DNA from: Panicum virgatum
Lineage: Eukaryota > Streptophyta > Magnoliopsida > Poales > Poaceae
DNA: 64,000 bases
Direction: 5' to 3'
Assembly (NCBI RefSeq): GCF_016808335.1
Contig: NC_053146.1
Span: 10,795,015-10,859,014 of the forward strand
Under the pieces are notes generated by a model. That model ran no database searches. It saw only the letters and a list, made by a program, of their open reading frames with translations, and was not told where the DNA came from. Positions 56,501-64,000 of this stretch are shown here, one piece after another (the first letter of the stretch is position 1; every line of letters begins with the position of its first letter). Position numbers and translations under genes: made by a program.

Positions 56501-59500
56501 GTGGCTAGTTGTGGCTGCGAGGGGGTATTAGCCCTTTTGTGCTCTACTTGTACTCTCATCTTGTCCAGTCTTGAACACCGCTGCGACGGTTGTTCAGACT
56601 GCGGGGGGGGTGTTAGCTTTCTTGTTGTCCAGTCTTGAACACCGCTGCGCCGGTAGTTCAGACTACGGGGGGGTGTTGGAGTATATTGAGCCCATGTGTA
56701 TAGAGGCCCATCTAGAGGCCCATGTATATGATCTATATATACCCACCCATCTAGGGTTGGAGGAATACAAGCCACTATTCTCTCCATCAATTTTGACTAG
56801 TGTAAAACAGAAAGTTGTAATCATGTTATTGCAGTAAACTTTAACCAGATGCATTTGAAATGCCACCAGTGAAACAAGACATTGACTTCTAAAGAGTCTG
56901 GCTAAATATCAGTTGTTGTCATCGTATTCATACAACATGGCTTTCATAAAAAAAATACATCTTGTTCAATCAACACACCCTCATTGTAACTTCACAAGTC
57001 TTAATTCACTATCAGTGTTCAAAACAAATTCATCTAAAAAAACAAATAAACATTTGAGAAACTTAAAATACAGGACAAGAGCCATTCAAATTCAGGAGCG
57101 GTGCAAGCGGGGGAATGTCCATCTAGATGAAATAAATTTTAAAAAATCCTTTTCCAAGAGAAGACCTAGATATGACTAACACACTTATATTCATAAGAAA
57201 CTAAATTTTGTACATGATCATGTATCCAAAATATATAAATTCAGTGAATGCATTCTGTAAAAAAAAATCCACATATTTTGTTTAACATCACAGGGATGAA
57301 AGAGAAACATAAATCTCGCAATATACATGTGCAAATAATTTAGATATGAAAAGGTCATAGGACAATCTGGCTGGCCACCCTTACCCCACAAAGCAGAAGT
57401 TTTGAGAAGAGGTGGAACAGGTACATCATCCTCTGACTTCTTAACACTCCTGCGGCACAAATTTCAAGGAAATGACAAAGTCAGAGATTCTACATAAACA
57501 ATTTGAGAAGAGATTGCTAAATTTGATCACCATAAACATCTTAATTTTTATAAAGACAGAAAGGTAAAAGAATTGTACTCTTTTGTATTATAGTTGTGTA
57601 TTTTAAAATCAGAACTTAAATTTTTTTATAGCAAACTACCATGGTTGGAACTTGGTATCATACTAGCAATTGTAAGAACTTAATTGCAACTGATACTGAT
57701 TTAATGAAATATATAGCTTAGCTGAGATATATAATGTAAGTTAGCATAAATGCCCAATGACCATTGAATGAAGTATTTCATTGGACATGTGCTCCCTCCT
57801 GTTTACTCTATCCATAAAATCAAAGTGGTAGTCATCTCCTTTATAACAAAAATGATAAATCTACGTCTGAAATAGGCATTTGCATATATACATCTGATAT
57901 TTTTAGGGGAGATATCAACCGCAATCACCATTAGAAGCACTCTCTTTTGTTTGGGCTACCAAATCAACATGTTAAAATTCATAAAAATAAAATTATGTGG
58001 TCTAACGAGCGTTCTAGCACCATTTAATTTTCGTACCCAAAACAGAAGGAATAAGTTTGAAGAGAACATAGAATTTGTGATTAGCTTTTCATTTTACTTT
58101 GAACTTGTCATTTGTCAGAATTTTCCTCATTTCGGTTACTTTCTCAACATAATGAATTTGAACTTCATAATATATATACAGATGGTATTGAGCAGTATAT
58201 CATCAGAATTTTTAAATTATTTCGCATTAATTAGGTACCCCTGAAACTGATGGCATAATTGCACCCACGTCACCCATTTTGGACTAAATAACAAACCAGG
58301 ATCTGAAGAATTAAAAATTAATTAGCAGGGTGTTCCATTTTTATGTGCTATTGATCTTTCTTTTATCTATCCCTCATAAGCCTAAATCATGATGACATGA
58401 CCTGAAATATTTGGCTATCCTTTCATTATCAACTCCAATTATCTTTATGTATCTCTTCTTTTGGACAAAAGTCTTCCTATATTATTTATTGATGATTCAA
58501 GAAAAACACAAAAGGCACTATATTGTCGAGCTCCCAACCAAGCTCCATCACAAGGTGCAGTTCTCATCCTACCATCATTAATTGCTAGTTAGAACCTATA
58601 TCAAACTCCAGTTCAGTAAACATACTAAGATCCTGTTTGTTTCAGCTTCAAGGCACTTTTGGACTACTAGTTTTCGGATGTCCAAAACCTGAATGCCCCC
58701 AAAAGCCAGAATTTGGAAAGCTCGTGGAAGGGTGCTTCTAGCTTTTGGCTTTTGGAGGCTGTTGGCTTTGGAGATCCCAAAAGCCAATGGTCTAGAAGTA
58801 TCCAAAAAGCTCAAGCAAACAGTGCTGAAACAAGCCAATGAACCACCCAACATGTCTCTACTAACAGTCTATATAGCTATCACCTGATAATTGAGTAACT
58901 GAAAAACAAGCGGGTAATAGATAAACACTGATTAGGCAACCAGTAATGAGCATTATAATGCATAGATTTTACTATAACCTAGTCTGTACTCTGTACACAC
59001 ATTTTTGCAGTGTACTTAAACAGATTACCAAAGGTCATGCAAGCAAATGCCACAAGGCAGGATGCAACTAAAGTATGTTCCTTTTCCAGAAAAAAATGAA
59101 AGAATAAAAAAAAACTGGACCACATATGTTTGTTAAATAGAACAAGATGAGACAGCAAAAATATAAACATGATAAGAATTTTCATGATAGCAAATATAGT
59201 ACAAGGAGAATAAAATTACCTTTTGGCAGTCATTATCAAATTAGCAATCCCTTGTCCCACAATACCACAAAAGAATCCAACACAGCCATATAAAACTCCC
59301 TGTTCTCAGAGCAAATACCTCAACTATTAGAAGAAACAGATAGTTGCTAACATTTCTGGTGAAAGTTAGCAAGTAAACCAAATATTGCACCAAACAAAGA
59401 GTTACCTTAAAAAAGTATGTCCCAATCCGTTGTTGTACAGAAAATTTGCATCCTGGCCTTTCAGCTTCAAAAACACTGCAAGAATTAACTTATGTGAGCA

Positions 59501-60970
59501 TTGCTTAAATGAATGGTGGAGTGCACTAATGAGAAAAAAATGAACGGCATTGTCATCATATGATAGTGGTGAAACTACAAGTCATGCATTAATTCTGGAG
59601 GTTGTAGAAAAAAATAATATAGGCACTTGGCCATAAGAGGATTGATATTCTGAAGGCTCTTGTGTTCCTGTCTAAAATAACAAAATGTACTCCACGGTCC
59701 GTGCCTGAACAGAAGTTCTAAGCTACAAGATGGAAACTAAACTTCAACTGACATCTGAGATATTCAATAGATGATTTATGATAATTTCGAAATCAGCTAT
59801 TTATAAGCTGACTTTCACCCCCAAGGTATACCAAGTAAATAACCATGTGCATAAATTAGTTATTGTACAGGACTCACCTGCTTGGGAGGGCATCATAAGC
59901 ATGCCTAACACGCCCAAGGAGACCTTCTGATGCAGATCCACCACCGAATCGAGCATATGGTGCCAACATGCCAACTAAAGCTACATTAACAACTACTCCT
60001 ACCAACATATCTGCTGCGTACAACTCAAACTCTGACCAAAATTCCTCCCCTCTCTTCTGAACCTCAGCAAATGTCGCGCAACACGTGTCGATAACTATCT
60101 GCAACATATCCCACAGAACACACAATCAAAACCATACCGACAAACAATCATCGATGACAATGCACAGTACTGGTGAAAACAAACAGCCGAACCAACCTCC
60201 GTCCCGATTTTGAAGAGGAATGCAGGATCAACCAGCATCCTGTTCCGGAGAAGCGCGCAGGACCTAATGGCCGGACCCAGGGGCCATGCCGACGCCTTCC
60301 GCACCCAACCAGCAGAATTCATGTTAGCAGGAAACTCGATCGACTCACCTTATCAGCAAGACAGCAATGAGAAGACTGCAGAGCTTACCTGCATGTCCAG
60401 GTATCTGAGCAGCAGCAGCTTCTGAATGCCGACGCTCTTGGCCGCCTCGACCATGTCCGCGGGCAAGCTGGGCAGGCTGACCCCGCGCTTCTCGGCCTCC
60501 TGCACCACCTGGTCGAAGCTCAGGATAGGCCCGAACTCGTCCTCCCCCTCCCCGCCGTCACCCCCGCCACCGCCGTCATTCTCCCCGTCCCCGTCCCCGT
60601 CCCCGCCGCCGCCGGGCGGGAACTTGCCGTTCCCGCCAGCCCCGTCGTCGACATCAGCGCCACCCGCCTTACCGTGCCTCTCCGGAGGCGCGACGGGCTG
60701 AGCTGCCGCGCCGACCTGCTCGGTGTCGTCCCCGGCCTCCGGTACGGCGACGGCCGGGCCGGAGGCGGCCGCGCCGCCATCCGCGCTCACCCGCGGCGGC
60801 AGGTCGGCGCGGATTCCCCTGGCGCTGGCGGCGCCCCACCTCCTGGAGCCCGGAAGGAGGCAGCTGCCCCGGCGCCCGAGCAGATCGGCGGCCGCGGGGC
60901 GGCATTTGGCGGCGCCGACGCCGCAGCGGCCGTGGAGGCGCGCGCCCGCGCAGGAGAACGCCATGCTCAT
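50552..60970 (-). CDS. RETICULATA-RELATED (DUF3411) chloroplast membrane protein
   Basis: Seven exons give 436 aa: 60970-60389, 60295-60197, 60098-59878, 59475-59406, 59299-59220, 57449-57385 and 50745-50552. All junctions are GT-AG and the phases join without error. The N-terminus (MSMAFSCAGARLHG, Arg/Ser/Ala-rich) looks like a chloroplast transit peptide. A Gly/Asp/Glu-rich stretch follows (residues about 110-155). The conserved domain then runs DEFGPILSF, LLLLRYLDMQ, LLRNRMLVDPAFLFKIGTE, VIDTCCATFAEVQKRG, EFELYAADMLVG, YGCVGFFCGIVGQGIANL, SVKKSEDDVPVPPLL and GVRFANNVYGGMQFVDWAR, ending at CQ-stop. These are the hallmarks of plant RETICULATA-RELATED proteins. They are integral proteins of the plastid envelope that affect leaf mesophyll development. 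The sixth intron (50746-57384, 6.6 kb) contains an antisense copia element. The coding frame is unbroken. Confidence 0.95.
50884..50987 (+). repeat. 5' LTR of the copia element
   Basis: 104 bp, TGTTGGAGTATA to CTCTCCATCA. TGGTATTATTAGCC follows as the presumed primer-binding site. Confidence 0.92.
51057..52665 (+). pseudogene. Copia gag region, broken
   Basis: Starts MAGRRPASPPSPP with a Pro/Ala-rich leader that meets a stop near 51393 and changes frame near 51840. The core gag domain is clear at about 51990-52620: WLCLDSVALSWIFGTIS, LEGQFLGNAEYRALQL, EYCRRMKSMADALHDLG and LNVLQGLSSTYDHLKGWI, the usual plant copia gag blocks. After it comes a Gly/Arg-rich stretch. I see no CCHC zinc knuckle, which most copia gags have. 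Another frame change lies near 52740. Confidence 0.85.
52840..54463 (+). pseudogene. Copia protease and integrase region
   Basis: One open frame covers the protease active site (WIADSGASFH, about 53148-53178), the GAG-pre-integrase block (WHRRLGHPG, near 53550) with HLCHACQLGR of the zinc-binding part, and the integrase core. The core's catalytic acidic residues sit in IHCDLWTS, VQCDNGREFD and SPQNGKAERM. It ends with the FLGYSPDHKGYRC block and a TGA near 54461, after which coding continues in another frame. The product would cut and integrate element DNA; here it is separated from the rest of pol. Confidence 0.88.
54468..56508 (+). pseudogene. Copia reverse transcriptase and RNase H region
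   Basis: Begins with a Pro-rich linker holding two near-identical YAQPVQVYRRR/YAEPVQVYRRR repeats (54680-54780). The RT follows: WDLVPRP, KWIWTHKRRSDG, YKARWVLRGF, LDVKNAFLHG, SLYGLKQAQRAWY and the catalytic LLLYVDDIVL (near 55582). The RNase H part has YTDTDWAGCPDTRRSTSGY and SSAEAEYRAV. A TAG at 56244 stands where a Trp is usual, and the frame changes near 56290. The ending HVEIDLHFVRD...FTKGLP is open to 56506. Confidence 0.9.
56525..56673 (+). repeat. Duplicated polypurine-tract region of the copia element
   Basis: Just before the 3' LTR two near-identical units lie in tandem. Each has TTGTCCAGTCTTGAACACCG followed by a G-run (at about 56560-56610 and 56627-56673). The G-run is the polypurine tract that primes plus-strand synthesis, so this element carries it twice. 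Confidence 0.8.
56674..56789 (+). repeat. 3' LTR of the copia element
   Basis: 116 bp. Identical to the 5' LTR at most positions, but with CTAGAGGCCCAT inserted as a local tandem duplication. Confidence 0.92.
58633..58822. mobile_element. Small MITE in intron 5 of the RETICULATA-RELATED gene
   Basis: Inverted ends CTGTTTGTTTCAGCTT and AAGCTCAAGCAAACAG enclose GC-richer sequence with internal inverted copies of CCAAAAGCCA. The target duplication is not clear. The intron around it (57450-59219) is otherwise unremarkable AT-rich sequence. Confidence 0.6.
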
Positions 60971-62112
60971 GGCCGCCGCGCTCCTGCGAACCCGCGCGCG
61001 CAGAGATGAACAACCGCGGAAAAAATTTGTGCGCGGCGAGAGGAGGGAAGCGAGCGCGCGGCGGAGGAGGATCAATGAGATTCTGGAGGGGAATTGGATG
61101 GATTCGAGTGGGAAATAGAGGGATTGGATGGGAGGGGGAGAGGGGTTGGTGGGGTGGCGGCTGGCGGCGCGGCGGGAAGAAGCAGCGTGCGGGCGGTGCG
61201 GGCTCAGACTCACTGACTCAGAGTGTGGTTGGGGGCGGCCGGGCCGTGTGACATGGACACACTCCGGCCCACGTTTCTGTCCGTCAAGCAGTGGCGCTAT
61301 GACATTGACAGGTGGGGTCATAGGGCTGCCTAGTGGGGTTTTTTACTTTCTTACTAGCAAATTTTCATATATAGCGCGTTGTTACTTATGTGAGTTTACG
61401 TGATTGAGTTGTGGATAGAGAGCTGGTTCGACTGGATATATTGAGGTGAAAACCAAAAGTTAAGGAGGAAACATTACATACTTTAGAAATAAGGGTAAAG
61501 ATGAAGGCAAAGATATATTGATTAGCACACTGCTCTAAAATGTGATTTTATAAAAAAAAATATTTTTTATTGGTTTGTTTGACTCCTGGTCAACCGTACT
61601 CGCGACCTCGCATAGGTATTTAATTTGTCTGATTAATGATTGATCCAGCTAATTGGATCGGGGCTAAGAGTTTGCGCACGTTTTCCATTGATCGCTTGCT
61701 TCGATAGTGTTGGGCAAAACCTAGCTCCGTCGCACGGGTCAAATCGTACAAGTTGCGACGTTTCCCTTTGTTGTTGCTCGGTAAAATACAGAATCTTGCG
61801 CGCGCGGGTGTGGTGTTGATACGGAGTAGCTTTTTGCATGTGATAGCCGTTTCTCATAAATGATGATTGCTCGTCAGGCGTAGTTTACCATTTTTGGATA
61901 ACCGTAGTTTTGTTCTTATGAGTTACTCACTTGAATCATATAAATATATTAAATTCTAAAAATATTTCGTGTTAGGACGTAATTCGTGAACACGTTTCAG
62001 GAGAGAGGAAGAAGAAGGTATGAACATTTGTGAAAATTTTTTACTTAAAAACATGCCGAGCTAACGGAAATTGTCGTCAAATATTGCTACGACATCATGA
62101 CCGGCCGGGGAG
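60971..62112. other. Region between the RETICULATA-RELATED 5' end and the glucanase 3' end
   Basis: 60971-61300 is GC-rich and probably the 5' UTR and promoter of the RETICULATA-RELATED gene. Its frame is open upstream of the chosen ATG to 61321, but without transit-peptide or domain character. 61300-62112 is AT-rich with no recognised feature; its right end is the 3' flank of the glucanase. Confidence 0.6.
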
Positions 62113-63982
62113 CTACATGTGAAAAGGTAGGGACAGAGCAGCCGTGACCGTGAGCATGGAAGAGATGGGGACGAGAAGGTCGGCGGCGGCGGCGGAAGCG
62201 GCTCCGTCCGGCGCCGGCGATGTTCCGGGCTTCTTCTCCGTGCTTCCCTCGCCGTCCTGGTAAGTCTCGTCAGAAATCGAAAAGCATTATTGGTCAGTGA
62301 TTTCTGAACGCTTAAACCAAAGCTAATCGAAATCAGGCAGATCGCATGTATGCTCGTCATGGCGACACTATGAATTGCCGTGTTTATTGCGTGAAGAAAG
62401 GCGTCTCGCTCGTCCTTGGGAGATTTTCCGGTGAATGCGTGACTACTACACGCAAAATGCGTCCGAGTCATGCGACAACAATGCCACGTCATGCATGCTT
62501 CACGTACCTTGGCTGCTGGCTCCGACGAGTCGCCGGCGGCCGCCGCGGCCGGAGCATCCCCTCCTCCTTCCTCCTCCTGCATGCCCAAGAAGCCAAAGTC
62601 ACCGTACCACTTTGACATCTGCTTTAATTCGCCCGAACGATCGATGCATTCACGCATGGGTTATCGGCATGTGTGAAATGATTAAGTGAGCGAACCGTCG
62701 TCTTGTCATCGCCGGCGGTCGAACCACCCTCTGTCGCCGCCGGCGCCCCCGCCGGTGATGGTCCGGCCGCATCGTCGTCCCCCGACGCTGGCGCGGTGGC
62801 CGTCTCTGCAGGTGCAGACGCCTCCCTGTCGCGTTTCTTCGCGGCCTTGGAGGATTCAGGAGGCGCTCCGGCTTCTTCGGCGGATGTCTGCTGGGCGGCT
62901 GCCGGCGCCGGCGCCGGCGCTGTCTTCACCCCGTCTTTCATGAGCCCGACGTCGTACACCGGCGTGAGGTCCGCCTGGAAGAGGCCGAAGTTGCGCTCGG
63001 CGACGGGGCCGGGCTTGAGGTTCTCGTTGAAGAGCGAGAAGATGTAGGTCTCGAAGGTGCGCTTGGGCATGAGCGGCGTGCCCGACCCGGCGCTGGCCTC
63101 GCCGATGAGGTAGCGGTTGTACTCCGCCGCCTCGGCGGCGCTGACGCCGACCTGCCCGTCCTCCGCCTTGGACGGCCACCCGGTCTCCCCCACCGCGATC
63201 TCCACGTCGCCGAACCCGAGCTTCTTCATCGCCGAGAACACCGCGTCCAGCTGCGCCTCGAACATGCTGGTGTACGTGATGCCCGTGCCGGGGTCCGGCA
63301 CGCCGGGGTTGGGCCGCGCCAGCGCGTACGCGAGCGTGTCGCCGTTGTACCCGAAGTACGGGTACGGGTTCACCATGAACGGCGACCGGGTCTGCCGGTG
63401 GAACTCGAGCATCGGCGCGAACACGGCGCGGTCGAAGCCGTCGCGGAACCGGCTGGCCGACGGCGGCTCGGAGACGGAGAGGATGCCCAGCGAGTGCGGC
63501 GTGGAGACGCGGATCCTGGGGTACCCCGCCGCGACGAGCGCCGCCTTGAGCGCGCGCATGGCGGGCACCAGGCTGGTGATGAGGGACTTGTCGGCCGTGG
63601 CCATGATCTCGTTCCCGACGGCGACGAGCGAGATGTCCGTGGCCGGGTAGTAGGGCGCGACGTTGGCGGACACCCACGCGGCGGCGCCGTCCTTGGTGGC
63701 GAGCTTGGGGATGTCGCCGTTGCCCGCGGTGACCATGAGCGCGATGCCCGTGCCGGCGAAGGCGCGGACCATGTCGGCGTTGGTGTCGAACAGCTTCACG
63801 CGGTCGATGCGGGTGCGGTTGGTCAGGAACGACGCCACCTTGGCCGGCGGCGGGAGGTTGTCGCCCTTGGTGCCGTAGTTGACGCCGATGGCGGCGGTGT
63901 AGGGTGGTGCTACGAGGAGGAGGAGGAATGCGGCGAGGACGACAGCCGCGTGATGCCTTTTTTGCCGCGACGGCGGCGCCAT
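62113..63982 (-). CDS. GPI-anchored GH17 beta-1,3-glucanase
   Basis: Three exons give 513 aa: 63982-62696, 62618-62508 and 62256-62113, all joined in phase 0. The first intron is 77 bp with a weak donor (ACG|GTTCGC) and the second 251 bp with a strong one (AAG|GTACGT). Residues 1-31 form a signal peptide. The GH17 barrel starts IGVNYG. It contains the acid/base Glu (VAVGNE, residue 125) and the nucleophile Glu (VGETGWPSK, residue 267), plus NPYPYF and LFNENLKPG. After residue about 350 comes an Ala/Pro/Ser-rich linker without the Cys-rich X8 (CBM43) module. The last exon ends SSMLTVTAALSLPFHM, a hydrophobic tail typical of GPI signals. It would hydrolyse 1,3-beta-glucan (callose) at the cell surface or plasmodesmata; the site is inferred. 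If exon 1 were read through, the protein would stop after 452 aa without an anchor. Confidence 0.92.
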
Positions 63983-64000
63983 GGCGGTTGCCGCAGGTGG

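Larger units (their letters stand above)
50884..56789 (+). mobile_element. Ty1/copia retrotransposon in intron 6, disabled
   Basis: A full-length 5.9-kb element lies antisense to its host gene, with perfect target duplications ATTTT at 50879-50883 and 56790-56794. The LTRs are very short: 50884-50987 (104 bp) and 56674-56789 (116 bp). They run TGTTGGAGTATA to CTCTCCATCA and differ mainly by a 12-bp duplication in the 3' copy. The primer-binding region starts TGGTAT, as for initiator Met tRNA, but diverges after that. The internal order is gag, protease, integrase, reverse transcriptase, RNase H, which is the copia order. Several stops and frame changes (near 51393, 51840, 52740, 54461, 56244 and 56290) mean it cannot encode a working polyprotein. 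Confidence 0.95.

Noticed and set aside
60971..61321. N-terminal extension of the RETICULATA-RELATED protein to 61321
   Set aside because: The frame is open, but the sequence lacks family similarity, and the ATG at 60970 starts a normal transit peptide.
62856..63677. 273-codon alternative frame over the glucanase
   Set aside because: Arg/Gly-rich shadow of the GH17 gene, whose own frame has both catalytic Glu motifs.

Overview
This window looks like nuclear DNA of a grass. The coding exons are GC-rich and sit in AT-rich flanks. The mobile elements are typical of Poaceae: Stowaway-, hAT- and Mutator-type MITEs, a Helitron end with a GC-rich hairpin followed by CTAG-T, Ty1/copia and Ty3/gypsy elements, and large TG...CA solo LTRs. 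The UDP-glycosyltransferases (UGTs) resemble the maize benzoxazinoid glucosyltransferases BX8/BX9 in length, motifs and intron position. I see no tRNA, rRNA or CRISPR. The species cannot be read from the sequence.

The left two thirds (1-43.3 kb) is a UGT cluster. A unit of roughly 10 kb is present twice in direct orientation: copy A at 1-~11905, cut by the window edge, and copy B at ~32749-42366. Each copy holds a convergent UGT pair, here called alpha (+) and beta (-). Between the copies lie two single UGT genes on the minus strand, gamma (15.6-17.1 kb) and delta (19.8-21.3 kb). All share one phase-1 intron at the same place, just after a conserved KG(Y/L)(L/V)P region. The copies have decayed reciprocally. 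In copy A, alpha exon 2 is intact and beta is a wreck (exon 1 missing, solo-LTR insertion, frameshift, PSPG histidine lost). In copy B, alpha carries a 145-bp frameshifting deletion and beta is intact. Delta is intact. Gamma has an altered C-terminus and a GC-AG intron. A short UGT 3' relic lies at 43.23-43.31 kb.

Much of the space between genes can be dated against the duplication, because the sister copy supplies the empty site. Copy A alone has a 3.8-kb solo LTR (2407-6208), a hAT MITE (6573-6978) and a 1.7-kb solo LTR (7825-9555). Copy B alone has a 2.7-kb solo LTR (38947-41602). A Mutator-type MITE just after the alpha stop codon is in both copies, so it is older. A truncated gypsy element (12.1-15.06 kb) and a solo LTR nested in another solo LTR (22.2-29.2 kb) fill the middle. 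GC-rich open frames inside these LTRs are not genes.

The right third (44-64 kb) holds conserved genes. At 47.7-48.3 kb (+) is a small four-helix membrane protein resembling plant MEE60-like proteins. A decayed copy of its 3' end lies 3.7 kb upstream and is split by a probable Helitron. At 50.55-60.97 kb (-) is a seven-exon chloroplast RETICULATA-RELATED (DUF3411) gene. Its 6.6-kb sixth intron carries an antisense, disabled 5.9-kb copia element with 5-bp target duplications. At 62.1-64.0 kb (-) is a three-exon GH17 beta-1,3-glucanase with a signal peptide and a predicted GPI anchor.

The UGTs probably glucosylate small secondary metabolites or xenobiotics in the cytosol. No other pathway genes are present, so no complete metabolic cluster can be claimed.
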